Shown here: piece after piece, positions 34,610 to 42,970 of the stretch | How the letters are laid out: the number at the start of each line of letters is the position of its first letter | Position numbering within the stretch: the first letter of the stretch is position 1 | Assembly: GCA_020629255.1 (NCBI GenBank) | Contig: JAHDDR010000009.1 | Coordinates: forward strand, 1 to 44,378 | Direction of reading: 5' to 3' | DNA: 44,378 nucleotides | From: Saprospiraceae bacterium | GTDB taxonomy: Bacteria > Bacteroidota > Bacteroidia > Chitinophagales > Saprospiraceae | Position numbers and translations under genes: made by a program | Notes under the pieces: generated by a model | The model's database searches: none | What the model was told of the DNA's origin: nothing | What the model saw: the letters and a program-made list of their open reading frames with translations, nothing else

Positions 34610-35725
34610 ATGATAGAAATTAGAGCTGTTTCTAGCAAAAAAGATGAGAAAGAATTCATCAGGCTTCCTTGGAAAATCTATAAAGGAGATCCTAATTGGG
34701 TTCCTCCATTGATTGCTGATTTCAAGACGATATTCTCTCCGAAGCACCCTTTTTACGAGTATGGCACAATGAGCCATTATTTAGCTCGTAAAAACGGGGA
34801 AGTAGTTGGGCGGATAACTGCCATAACAAATGGTCTCCATGAAGAACATCAGAATAAAGACGAAGCATTTATCGGTTTCTTCGAATGCATCAACGATAAG
34901 GAGGTCGCCCATGCTTTATTGGATCAATGTTTCAAGGAATTAAAAGCCAAGGGATATCGGAATATTTTGGGACCGGCCAATCCAAGTATCAGTTATGATT
35001 ATGGTTTATTGATTGATGGTTTTGGTGAGCCGCCCCGAATCATGATGACCTACAATCCCGAATATTATATCGAATTGCTCGAAAGCTATGGTTTTAAAAA
35101 GATAAAAAACCTATTTGCCTATAAATTGGATATCGACAAGGCAAGTAGCCATCCGAAACTGCAACGGGTAACCGAGTTGATCAAAAAAAGATACAATGTG
35201 AGGCTTCGTCCTTTAGACATGAAGAATTTGGATCGGGATGTCGACATCATTAAACATATATATTCCATTGCTTGGGAAAAAAACTGGGGCGACGTTCCCA
35301 TGACCGATCGGGAATTTGAAGAATTGGCAAAAGCATTCAAACCCCTTGCCGACCCCAACCTCATCCAATTCGCTTATATCGAAGATAAACCTGTTGCCAT
35401 TATTGTATCCATGCCCGATTGGTATCAAGTGACAAAGACCATGGATGGAAAATTATTCCCTTTCAACTTTTTGAAAATATTTACAAAGAAAAAATCCCAT
35501 ACCTGGGGGCGTGTCATCCTTTTGGGCACTTTACCTGAATATCGAAACAAGGGTTTTGATGGTTTGCTTTGTTATCAAACCATATTGGAAGGGCAAAAAA
35601 GAGGTATCAAGTATGCAGAAGGTTCTTGGATTTTAGAGGACAATGTCATGATGAACCGAGCAATGAGAAACGTTTTCGGGGTCATTTATAAAACCTATGG
35701 CATTTTCGAAAAAGCGGTGGATTAA
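34610..35725 (+). CDS. GNAT-fold N-acetyltransferase-like protein
   Basis: A 371-residue cytoplasmic protein of a GNAT-related family common in Bacteroidota. N-terminal IRLPWKIYKGDPNWVPPLIA, FYEYGTMSHYLARKNGEVVG and RITAITNGLHEEHQ are typical; QCFKELKAKGYRNILGPANP is the first acyltransferase-like half, and VILLGTLPEYRNKGFDGLLC near residue 305 resembles the acyl-CoA pyrophosphate loop (R-N-K-G). The tail contains GSWILEDNVMMNRAMRNVFG, usual in this family. The acceptor substrate is unknown. Its last 4 bases overlap the convergent membrane-protein gene. Confidence 0.85.
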   Translation: MIEIRAVSSKKDEKEFIRLPWKIYKGDPNWVPPLIADFKTIFSPKHPFYEYGTMSHYLARKNGEVVGRITAITNGLHEEHQNKDEAFIGFFECINDKEVAHALLDQCFKELKAKGYRNILGPANPSISYDYGLLIDGFGEPPRIMMTYNPEYYIELLESYGFKKIKNLFAYKLDIDKASSHPKLQRVTELIKKRYNVRLRPLDMKNLDRDVDIIKHIYSIAWEKNWGDVPMTDREFEELAKAFKPLADPNLIQFAYIEDKPVAIIVSMPDWYQVTKTMDGKLFPFNFLKIFTKKKSHTWGRVILLGTLPEYRNKGFDGLLCYQTILEGQKRGIKYAEGSWILEDNVMMNRAMRNVFGVIYKTYGIFEKAVD

Positions 35726-36276
35726 TGCAATAAACTCAAGGATAAAAGAATTAAAGCAATACTTACCTTGATATAGATTTTCAAATTTTCTTTCCTTAAT
35801 ATCTTTCTCACGGAATTGAGGTAGAAGCGGTTTGTCTTTCCTTTAAGATATGACAATACTTCTTCGAAGTTTTTCAATTTCCCTTTATGCAGAGCATGCA
35901 CTTTTCCATTTTTCTTGCGGAGTATAATACCTCTGAAGACCCCTTTTCGTTCCAAATCCGAATCATCCATAGAAAAATGCCCTCCTAATTCTTTAATCGA
36001 AACTTCCTTTTTAGAGAAAACTGTTCCCCATTGGATTTTTGATGGAAAAAATAAGGTTTTCCAAGTAAGTTGAAGGAAAAAATAAATGGAAATGAAAAAG
36101 AAACAAATACCGGTAAACAGATCCAATCGACCATGAATTTCTTCAAAATAATTGGGAAAAGAACTCCAGAGATTGAATATACTAATGGTAAGGCTCCCAC
36201 ATCCTCCTATTAAAAAATAGAACCATTTTGTTTTCATGGGAAGACCCGAAATTATAACCGGCTTTTCATTTTCCAT
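35722..36276 (-). CDS. Membrane protein of unknown function
   Basis: A 184-residue protein with two N-terminal membrane segments (FYFLIGGCGSLTISIFNLWS and LFTGICFFFISIYFFLQLTW), a basic soluble middle with PH-like beta character (FSKKEVSIKELGGHF, GVFRGIILRKKNGKVHALHK) and a C-terminal membrane segment (IYIKVSIALILLSLSLL). The layout suggests an inner-membrane protein whose middle faces the cytoplasm. I do not recognise a named family. Its 3' end overlaps the end of the convergent GNAT gene by 4 bases. TACCTTTG at 36306-36313 on its strand is a candidate -7 box. Confidence 0.65.
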   Translation of the reverse strand: MENEKPVIISGLPMKTKWFYFLIGGCGSLTISIFNLWSSFPNYFEEIHGRLDLFTGICFFFISIYFFLQLTWKTLFFPSKIQWGTVFSKKEVSIKELGGHFSMDDSDLERKGVFRGIILRKKNGKVHALHKGKLKNFEEVLSYLKGKTNRFYLNSVRKILRKENLKIYIKVSIALILLSLSLLH

Positions 36277-36305
36277 TGAGTAAATTTTATTCAGATAAGG
36301 TTCTG

Positions 36306-36313
36306 CAAAGGTA
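36306..36313 (-). promoter_or_regulatory. Candidate -7 box for the membrane-protein gene
   Basis: The minus strand reads TACCTTTG, a perfect TAnnTTTG match 29 bases before the ATG at 36276. No -33 element at standard spacing was found. Confidence 0.45.
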
Positions 36314-36787
36314 ACATCTATCCAGAAAAAAGAAAGAAGTTGTTTGTTTTGCTCAAAAATCCATCAAAAATCGAAATTAAGTTAAACTTACACAAAGACC
36401 TAATAATCAAACTATTAAATATACTTTGGTTTCATCACTATTATAATTTTTACAAATTTTAAGAATTTATTAGTACTCTAATCTGTCTTAAATACGTTTA
36501 AAAGGTAAGAATCAAAATATTGAAAACAGCCAACATTCAATTTTTGTATTTTTAAATCATTCAATATGAATAAACTAGATTAATACTTCGCTTCGGGTTT
36601 TAGGATGCAGCCTTCTGCTCCATCCAAAGTCCACAACTTCTGATAGTAAAGGAAGTTTTCTTTCGACCAGAACATCTTAGGTCAATATCACAAAAGTTAC
36701 AAAACCATTATTTAGGGTTTAGGATAGATCTATCTGTTTTTCAGATATGATACCCTATACCCCTACATCACACTCAATTCAAGAATT
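36314..36787. other. Gene-free divergent region with one perfect palindrome
   Basis: About 470 A/T-rich bases between the divergent membrane-protein and OmpA-type genes. No ORF of convincing length or RNA gene was seen. GATAGATCTATC at 36723-36734 is a perfect 12-bp palindrome, 53 bases before the OmpA-gene ATG, and could be a regulator site. No TAnnTTTG box was found on the plus strand, so the OmpA-gene promoter is not located. Confidence 0.35.
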
Positions 36788-37927
36788 ATGAAACGTATAA
36801 CAAGATTCGCCAGCATTTTTGCCTTTTGTTTCATCACTACTATCACTTTTGCCCAAATGGCAAATGTAAAAGGTGTTGTTACTGAAAAGGACAATCAAGC
36901 ATCCATTAAAAATGTAAGGATTATGGCTCTGGATGCCACGACCCATGCCATAATTGCCACTACTTTTACTGATACGGAAGGACATTTCAATTTTAATCTT
37001 CCGGAAGGACAGGAATATAAAATTGTAGCAGAGAAAAAATCTTTTTTCCACCAAGAAATGTCCTTAACAAGCCTAAACGAAATAAATGCTATCGCTATCT
37101 CTTTGGAACGCAAACCGGGCTACATTTTCGATGTCAGCTTAATGGATGCCAGCCATAAAAGAGGAAAAGCCAAAGTAGATGCCATTATAGGAGCTCGGAT
37201 AGAAATCTATAACAATACCAGCCATAAAGAAGAGTTGGTATTGATGGAACATAACCAACCGAGTTTCATTTTCAATTTTGAGGAAGGCAACCATTATACG
37301 ATAATGGTCAGGAAGAAGGGATATCTTACTAAACGAATCGAAGCCTATATTAATGTGGATGATTGTATCCTTTGTTTTGATGGGATGGGTATTGTTGAGC
37401 CCAATGTGGTCGAGATCATGACCCATGAGAACCAACGGGGTGCCTTTTTATCCAATTTGGAAATGGAACCCGTCGCCATCAACACGACCTTCAGGATTGA
37501 GAATTTGTATTATGATTACAATGAATCCAACATCCGTCCGGATGCCGCTTTGGTGCTTGACAATGTGGTTCAGGTCTTGAAGGACAATCCGGCCATCAAA
37601 ATCGAAATGGGTTCGCATACCGATGCTCGTGGAACAGACCATTATAATCTTATCCTATCGGAAGCCCGCGCAAAATCTGCTGTGGAATATTTGGTTGCCC
37701 AGGGCATTGATGCCAACCACCTGACTTGGAAAGGTTATGGAGAGAAGCAGTTGATCAATTCTTGTAAGAATGGAGTAGAATGTGCCGAAGAAATGCATCA
37801 GGAAAATAGAAGAACAGAATTGAAAATCACAGGAATCGAATACGAAGATCCTTTGGATAAGAAGAGCCTTCGTCAGATCATCGAATCGGAAAGAGGGTAT
37901 CAGGATGTTTCTTTTTCTTTGAAATAG
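36788..37927 (+). CDS. OmpA-family protein with carboxypeptidase-regulatory-like domain
   Basis: A 379-residue exported protein. Signal peptide 1-22 (ITRFASIFAFCFITTITFAQ). Residues about 25-105 are a regulatory-like beta-sandwich (VKGVVTEKDNQASIKNVRIM, TDTEGHFNFNLPEG, AEKKSFF); 110-230 form a second beta-rich part (HYTIMVRKKGYLTKRIEAYI). Residues about 245-350 are an OmpA peptidoglycan-binding domain: YYDYNESNIRPDAALVLDNV, IEMGSHTDARGTDHYNLILS, EARAKSAVEYLVAQGI, LTWKGYGEKQL and HQENRRTEL, with the diaminopimelate-binding Asp and Arg. Probably lies in the periplasm or outer membrane, anchoring to peptidoglycan. It is followed 48 bases later by a secreted polybasic protein. Confidence 0.9.
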   Translation: MKRITRFASIFAFCFITTITFAQMANVKGVVTEKDNQASIKNVRIMALDATTHAIIATTFTDTEGHFNFNLPEGQEYKIVAEKKSFFHQEMSLTSLNEINAIAISLERKPGYIFDVSLMDASHKRGKAKVDAIIGARIEIYNNTSHKEELVLMEHNQPSFIFNFEEGNHYTIMVRKKGYLTKRIEAYINVDDCILCFDGMGIVEPNVVEIMTHENQRGAFLSNLEMEPVAINTTFRIENLYYDYNESNIRPDAALVLDNVVQVLKDNPAIKIEMGSHTDARGTDHYNLILSEARAKSAVEYLVAQGIDANHLTWKGYGEKQLINSCKNGVECAEEMHQENRRTELKITGIEYEDPLDKKSLRQIIESERGYQDVSFSLK

Positions 37928-37975
37928 TCTCTTGGGAATTAATATGTCTCTATTTATCCACGAAAATGAATCGCC

Positions 37976-38548
37976 ATGAAAAATCCGATAATAATTATAA
38001 TCATGATACTGTATTGTTCCTCAATTCATGCACAAGAAGGCATCAAGGAACAATACCAAAGTGAGGACAACCAACAAAATACGGTTATCGTCAAAGATGG
38101 GACCCTTAGTGACCAAGATATTCTGAACCAACTCGATTTGGATGATTTCGTCTTTGGGCAAGAAGTAGAAATAACAGCAGAAATGCTGGAACAACTTCGA
38201 CAACAAAAGGAGAAGGCGGAGAAAAATCCGGCTCCTTCGGAAAATTTGGCCACAGAAGAAAGTTCTATCGCCCTACAAGAAGAAGTAGAACAGGTCGACA
38301 TGGTTGTACTTCCTCCCAATTTGGTAAAAGAGGTCGAAAAAGAGGTTCATCAAGTTCAGACAAAAGAACCTACATCTACCCGAACGCAAAGGACATCTAA
38401 ACCGAATTTGAGAGCATCCAAATCTTCCTCTATAAAGAAGAAGAAATACAAGAAAAAAAGGAAGAAAAAGAAAAGGGTGAAGTATAAAAAGCATCATACA
38501 AAAAGACGTAACGCAAAAGGAAAGAAAGGTGCTTGTTATACATTTTAG
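37976..38548 (+). CDS. Secreted protein with extremely basic C-terminal tail
   Basis: A 190-residue protein. Signal peptide (IIIIIMILYCSSIHAQ), an acidic, Gln/Glu-rich middle (LDDFVFGQEVEITAEMLEQL and the following coiled-coil-like stretch), a Ser/Thr linker and, from about residue 145, some 40 residues made almost only of Lys and Arg (KKKKYKKKRKKKKRVKYKKH, TKRRNAKGKKG) ending CYTF. No domain is recognised. The acidic-to-polycationic layout suggests that the tail binds an anionic surface polymer, lipopolysaccharide or nucleic acid after export; this is inference. It probably shares a transcript with the OmpA-type gene and ends at a terminator. Confidence 0.75.
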   Translation: MKNPIIIIIMILYCSSIHAQEGIKEQYQSEDNQQNTVIVKDGTLSDQDILNQLDLDDFVFGQEVEITAEMLEQLRQQKEKAEKNPAPSENLATEESSIALQEEVEQVDMVVLPPNLVKEVEKEVHQVQTKEPTSTRTQRTSKPNLRASKSSSIKKKKYKKKRKKKKRVKYKKHHTKRRNAKGKKGACYTF

Positions 38549-38570
38549 TTGAAAGTTGGCACACTAAAAT

Positions 38571-38603
38571 GAGAGCTTCTCAATATTTGAGAGGCTCTTT
38601 TTA
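38571..38603. terminator. Terminator between convergent genes
   Basis: AGAGCTTCTCAA (38572-38583) pairs with TTGAGAGGCTCT (38587-38598), 12 bp with one G-U pair and a 3-base loop, followed by TTTTTATTT. It terminates the polybasic-protein transcript and its right end touches the stop of the convergent lipoprotein gene. Confidence 0.8.
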
Positions 38604-38912
38604 TTTCTCAAAATAATACAAGCATTCCAAAGAAAAACGCAACAAGGTCAATTCTTCATCGGTTACTTTTACAATATCATAGGTGGGTGCTCCCCGAACA
38701 TATAGCACATCATGATCAATCTCATAATCAGAAACATAAATCGTCCCATCCAAATCTAGATATAAGGTATCTGAAGAAAATTCGAAAGAGCGAACTCCTT
38801 CAAAACCTACACAAGTTGTTTCTGTCATATTCCAGAAACCGACTAGATTCTTTTTTTCTTCTTTACAGGAAAAAAATAAAATTATTGGAATTAAAAATAT
38901 TAAATACCGCAT
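38601..38912 (-). CDS. Small lipoprotein of unknown function
   Basis: A 103-residue lipoprotein: MRYLIFLIPIILFFSC with the lipid Cys after FFS, then Lys-Glu-Glu-Lys-Lys. The body is beta-rich (NLVGFWNMTETTCVGFEGVR, FSSDTLYLDLDGTIYVSDY, VLYVRGAPTYDIVKV) and resembles the small lipocalin-like or YD-type beta sandwich found in many Bacteroidota lipoproteins, but I cannot name a family. Two further Cys residues (TTCVGF, LECLYY) could form a disulfide. Monocistronic, convergent with the polybasic-protein gene. Confidence 0.7.
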   Translation of the reverse strand: MRYLIFLIPIILFFSCKEEKKNLVGFWNMTETTCVGFEGVRSFEFSSDTLYLDLDGTIYVSDYEIDHDVLYVRGAPTYDIVKVTDEELTLLRFSLECLYYFEK

Positions 38913-39057
38913 TGGAATTCTTTTTACTGAACAAATGCGGGTTTTGAAGTGCTAAAATTAAATTTAAATATAATATCACAAAGATGAAACCACATTAACA
39001 AAAGAGAGGAACTATCTAAGGATGTTTTTTGTTAATGAGTATGAAAAAGGATAAATA

Positions 39058-39219
39058 ATGGCTAAAAAAAAACATAAAATTCAAAAAATGCTAGAAGCTT
39101 CTATTCGGGAAGAACGAAAAGAACAAGGTTTTTTTGATGGTCGTTTTTCAACTCGAGCACATACTCCTAAAAAAAATTATAATAGAAAAAGAAAGCACAA
39201 GGGTTTGCCTTTTGATTAA
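39058..39219 (+). CDS. Small basic protein, 53 residues
   Basis: ATG 39058 to TAA 39217-39219 encodes 53 residues: MAKKKHKIQKMLEASIREE, RKEQGFFDGRFSTRAHTPK, KNYNRKRKHKGLPFD. The pattern of an acidic-basic helix followed by HTPKKNYNRKRKHKG resembles short basic proteins with a K-x-Y-x-RKxKHK tail seen in Bacteroidota (from memory). It stands alone 48 bases before the sensor-kinase gene. The charged composition and codon choice support coding, and RNA binding is plausible but only inferred. No signal peptide. Confidence 0.6.
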   Translation: MAKKKHKIQKMLEASIREERKEQGFFDGRFSTRAHTPKKNYNRKRKHKGLPFD

Positions 39220-39266
39220 GGTATAACCTTTACATTCTTCTTTTTTATTCCTAATTTAGTCGTTTC

Positions 39267-42206
39267 ATGAAACGACTCTTCGTCATATTAATATTTTGTT
39301 TTATTTATCAATTTCTTTTTTCCCAAGAAAAGATATTAAATAATTTCACCATAGAAGACGGTCTTCCCAGCTCTCATGTTTATAATGGGCTTCAAGACAG
39401 ACAAGGTTATATTTGGTTTTGCACCGACAAAGGTGTTGTCAAATTCGATGGTGAAAAAAGTAAAGTTTTCACCACAGAAGATGGATTATCCAATAATGAT
39501 ATTTGGAATTTATTTTTAGATAGTCAGGATCGGATATGGCTTTATACTTTTGGTAATAAAATCCATTATATCCAGAACGATTCTGTCCATGCCATCAATG
39601 CCCCTGCAAACTTTGATAAAATCACGAATATCAAAGAAGATCCAGAAAAAGGGCTTTGGTTCATTTTGGGTTTAAGACCTTTTTTATATTCCAATAATAA
39701 ATTCGTACTAGAAGTACCTTATTATAAAAAAACAGAATCAGAGGCAAACTTTTTACATTATGTCAACACATCCGAAGACACAACATTTTATTGTTCCAAA
39801 ACTTTCCCTAACAACAAACCAGGACATCAATTTTTACATATTAAAATAGGAGAAGGTCCCATAACAAAAATAGCATCTATTACACAAAACAAAATTACCC
39901 CTTTTTTTATTACTCCATATAAAAATGGAGTTTTATCCATAGAGAACAATTCCATCTATGAAATAGGCGTTAATCATCAAAAAAAATTATTATATAGCAC
40001 CTCTGATATCTACATCAAGGAACTGGTATCTTTTTCTGATTTTAATATTTTAGCCACGTCAAAAGGACAATTAATTCTTGATAAGAATTTTTTGCCTCAC
40101 CCTGATTTTGAATTTACAAAAAAAATGAATATCAATAAGGTATTTGAAGATCGAGAAAATAATATTTGGATCACGACTAAAGACAAAGGTGTTTTTTTAT
40201 GGAAAAGAAATCAAGGTAGTGAAATTTACAAAGAAGATTTCAAGGACAATGCGAATTTACTCTGCATAGAAAAAGATGAAAACGAAACCCTTTGGCTGGG
40301 TGGAAGCAATGACTTTTTATATTACATTGATAAGGATGAAAAAATAAAAAAGATAAAACTGCAACTGCCTCCGAATAGCCTTGACATAGGTAAAGAAATA
40401 AAAATAATAAAATCTAAAAATGAATCACTTACACTTGGTTTAAACATCGGGTTAATCCAAATTAACAAAAATAAAATCACATCCAAAACAAAAAAAATAT
40501 CTCCTCATTTTTTTTTGGGTAAAATACCTACCAAAGATTTCGAATTCTACAACAACAACATTCTTGCCACTTCTGGTCAAGCCATCGTCGATATCAACAA
40601 AAGTTTAAAGAACAATAAAGTCGAATATTTTTTTTATAAAAAAACACCTATTTATCAGATAGCTCTTGATAATGAAAAAATTTGGATGGGCAGCCACGAA
40701 GGCATTGTATATCTAAAAAATAACGAGCTTCATGAACAGCACAACCCTTGGTCCAACCTTCCTATTTCCAATATCCAAACATTTAAAGAAACAGATGGGA
40801 TCTGGGTTTCGACACAAACGGGAGTCTTATATGTTATCAGAAAAAATGAAACTAAAAAAATATTTGATTTTAAGACTTCCATTAATAAAATCCTCATTGA
40901 AAACCCGACGTCAATCTGGGCAGCAACCAGCACAGGAATTTATCTATTAAAAGAAAAAAACAACGAATTCCAGATAGAAGGATTCATCAATAATAAGAAC
41001 GGACTTCTATCTAATGAAGTAAACGATTTTTCCATCAGAAAACCTTTTCTTTATGCTGCTACGAACAAAGGACTATCAAAAATCAATTTAATTAATTTCA
41101 GACAAAACAAAAAACCTCATTTTTTGCAACCCATCATTTCCGAAGTACTCATCAACAATAAAAAAACATCCGATAAAAACCCGATACTAAAATACAATAA
41201 AAACAATTTGAAATTTTATTTCCACTCCCATTCTTTTTCTCAATTCGGAAATATCGAGTACGAATATCGAATTCCTGAAATCAATGATAATTGGGAAAGA
41301 ACCCTCAACAGAACCGCGAATTACACTACACTACCCCACGGGGCCTATACCTTCCAAGTACGTGCATTGATCCCCAACCAAACAACATCAACAACAACAT
41401 CTTATTCTTTTGAAATACTCCCCCATTGGTCAAACACTTGGTGGTTCTATACTTTATGTTCTCTTACTTTTCTTTTTATTGTTTATTTTTTATACAAAAA
41501 TCGAATTAAAAAAATAGAAGAGCGTGAATTGGAAAAAAATAAAATCAGCCATCAATTTTCCGAACTGGAATTACAAGCACTGCAAGCACAAATGAACCCC
41601 CATTTTATTTTTAATTCTTTGGGAGCCATCCAATATTTCATTTCGACGGATCAAACATTAAAAGCAGAAAATTACCTTTCCAAGTTCGCCACACTTTTAC
41701 GATCTTACCTTGAAGCATCCAGACATAAATTCATCAGCCTTCAAGAAGAAATCAATTTAATTTCCAACTACATCTTCATTGAACAAATGAGAGTGAACAA
41801 TAAATTTACTTTCGAATTAGATACTGATCCTTCTTGCAATTTACATTCAATCCATGTACCTTCATTTTTAATTCAGCCATTTATTGAAAATGCTATTTTA
41901 CATGGTCTTATCCCTAAAGAAGGAGAGGGGATGCTCATTATTCGCATAAAAAATAATAGTAGGATCAATTCTTGCGTTATTTCTATTGACGACAATGGTG
42001 TAGGACGAACCGCCAACACTACGGCTCATCCATCAAAATTTAAAAACCACCATAAATCAAGGGGACTACAATTGGTTCAAGAACGAATTGCCGTTGTCAA
42101 TAAAATCCACAACAGCTATCTTGGATATGAAATAATTGACAAAAACAATAACCAAGGGACTTTGGTAAAAATAACCATCCCTTTCGACACGGAAGAAAAT
42201 GAATAA
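39267..42206 (+). CDS. Propeller-type sensor histidine kinase (LytS-like)
   Basis: A 979-residue transmembrane sensor kinase. Signal/anchor 1-20 (LFVILIFCFIYQFLFSQ). The periplasmic part is a two-component-regulator beta-propeller, with repeats such as EDGLPSSHVYNGLQDRQGYI, TTEDGLSNNDIWNLFLDSQD and ENNIWITTKDKGVFLWKR, then a Y_Y_Y domain (YEYRIPEINDNWERTLNRTA, TLPHGAYTFQVRALIP). A membrane helix lies near 725-745 (WWFYTLCSLTFLFIVYFLY). The cytoplasmic part is a short coiled coil and a LytS/His_kinase domain with the phospho-His at 779 in QMNPHFIFNSLGAIQ, IQPFIENAILHGL as the N-box and DDNGVGRTAN as G1. It overlaps the LytTR response regulator by 8 bases, so the two form a signalling pair. The ligand is unknown; propeller sensors in Bacteroidota often sense glycans or peptides. 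Confidence 0.92.
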   Translation: MKRLFVILIFCFIYQFLFSQEKILNNFTIEDGLPSSHVYNGLQDRQGYIWFCTDKGVVKFDGEKSKVFTTEDGLSNNDIWNLFLDSQDRIWLYTFGNKIHYIQNDSVHAINAPANFDKITNIKEDPEKGLWFILGLRPFLYSNNKFVLEVPYYKKTESEANFLHYVNTSEDTTFYCSKTFPNNKPGHQFLHIKIGEGPITKIASITQNKITPFFITPYKNGVLSIENNSIYEIGVNHQKKLLYSTSDIYIKELVSFSDFNILATSKGQLILDKNFLPHPDFEFTKKMNINKVFEDRENNIWITTKDKGVFLWKRNQGSEIYKEDFKDNANLLCIEKDENETLWLGGSNDFLYYIDKDEKIKKIKLQLPPNSLDIGKEIKIIKSKNESLTLGLNIGLIQINKNKITSKTKKISPHFFLGKIPTKDFEFYNNNILATSGQAIVDINKSLKNNKVEYFFYKKTPIYQIALDNEKIWMGSHEGIVYLKNNELHEQHNPWSNLPISNIQTFKETDGIWVSTQTGVLYVIRKNETKKIFDFKTSINKILIENPTSIWAATSTGIYLLKEKNNEFQIEGFINNKNGLLSNEVNDFSIRKPFLYAATNKGLSKINLINFRQNKKPHFLQPIISEVLINNKKTSDKNPILKYNKNNLKFYFHSHSFSQFGNIEYEYRIPEINDNWERTLNRTANYTTLPHGAYTFQVRALIPNQTTSTTTSYSFEILPHWSNTWWFYTLCSLTFLFIVYFLYKNRIKKIEERELEKNKISHQFSELELQALQAQMNPHFIFNSLGAIQYFISTDQTLKAENYLSKFATLLRSYLEASRHKFISLQEEINLISNYIFIEQMRVNNKFTFELDTDPSCNLHSIHVPSFLIQPFIENAILHGLIPKEGEGMLIIRIKNNSRINSCVISIDDNGVGRTANTTAHPSKFKNHHKSRGLQLVQERIAVVNKIHNSYLGYEIIDKNNNQGTLVKITIPFDTEENE

Positions 42207-42963
42207 AAACATAACTACTATCATCGTTGAAGATGAGCCACACATGCGTGACTTAATCATTAAAAAATTATCAGATTTTTCCTCATTTATCGAAGTAGTC
42301 GACACGGCCAACAATGTTGACGAAGCCATAAAGAAAATAACGACCCAACAACCTGACCTAATTTTTTTAGACATCCAATTAAAAAACAGGAATAGTTTTG
42401 AAATCCTTGAACAACTCCCTTACCTTAAATCCGAAATTATTTTCCTTACCGCCTATAATGACTATGTCTTAAAGGCTATTAAATTTTCTGCTATAGATTA
42501 CATTTTAAAACCCATCAATAATGATGATTTTTTTACTGCCATTAATAAAGCGAAAAAAAGAATAGAAGAAAAAAAAGAAAACGAACGGCTTAAATATTTA
42601 ATACAGACCATCAACAACCCGTTAGATAAAGAAAATAAAATCGGCATCCCCACCATCGATGGTTATGAATTCGTAAAAATAAAAGATATTATTCGGTGTG
42701 AAGCAGACAGAAATTACACGCTTATCATTTTAGATGATGACGAAAAAACAAAAGTTCTTAGTTCTTACAACCTCAAAGAATTCGAAATACTTCTCAACGA
42801 AATGGATTTTTGCAGAGTTCACAAATCACACCTAGTAAATATATCACACATAAAACGTTACTCTAAATCGGACGGTGCGATAATCATCATGTCTGACGGA
42901 TCTAATATTCCAATATCAAGAACAAAAAAAGAAGATTTTTTACAACGAATAAGAACGATTTGA
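42199..42963 (+). CDS. LytTR-type response regulator
   Basis: A 254-residue response regulator. Residues 1-120 are a receiver domain: Glu11-Asp12 in IIVEDEPHMRD, phospho-acceptor Asp58 in LIFLDIQLKN, Thr in IIFLTAYNDYV and Lys in YILKPINNDD. Residues about 150-254 are a LytTR DNA-binding domain (IPTIDGYEFVKIKDIIRCEA, FCRVHKSHLVNISHIKRY and the following GAIIIMSDGSNIPISRT strands). The start overlaps the kinase stop by 8 bases, indicating translational coupling. The target genes cannot be told from the sequence. Its stop is 7 bases from the convergent stop of the EEP gene. Confidence 0.95.
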   Translation: MNKNITTIIVEDEPHMRDLIIKKLSDFSSFIEVVDTANNVDEAIKKITTQQPDLIFLDIQLKNRNSFEILEQLPYLKSEIIFLTAYNDYVLKAIKFSAIDYILKPINNDDFFTAINKAKKRIEEKKENERLKYLIQTINNPLDKENKIGIPTIDGYEFVKIKDIIRCEADRNYTLIILDDDEKTKVLSSYNLKEFEILLNEMDFCRVHKSHLVNISHIKRYSKSDGAIIIMSDGSNIPISRTKKEDFLQRIRTI

Positions 42964-42970
42964 TTTCTGA

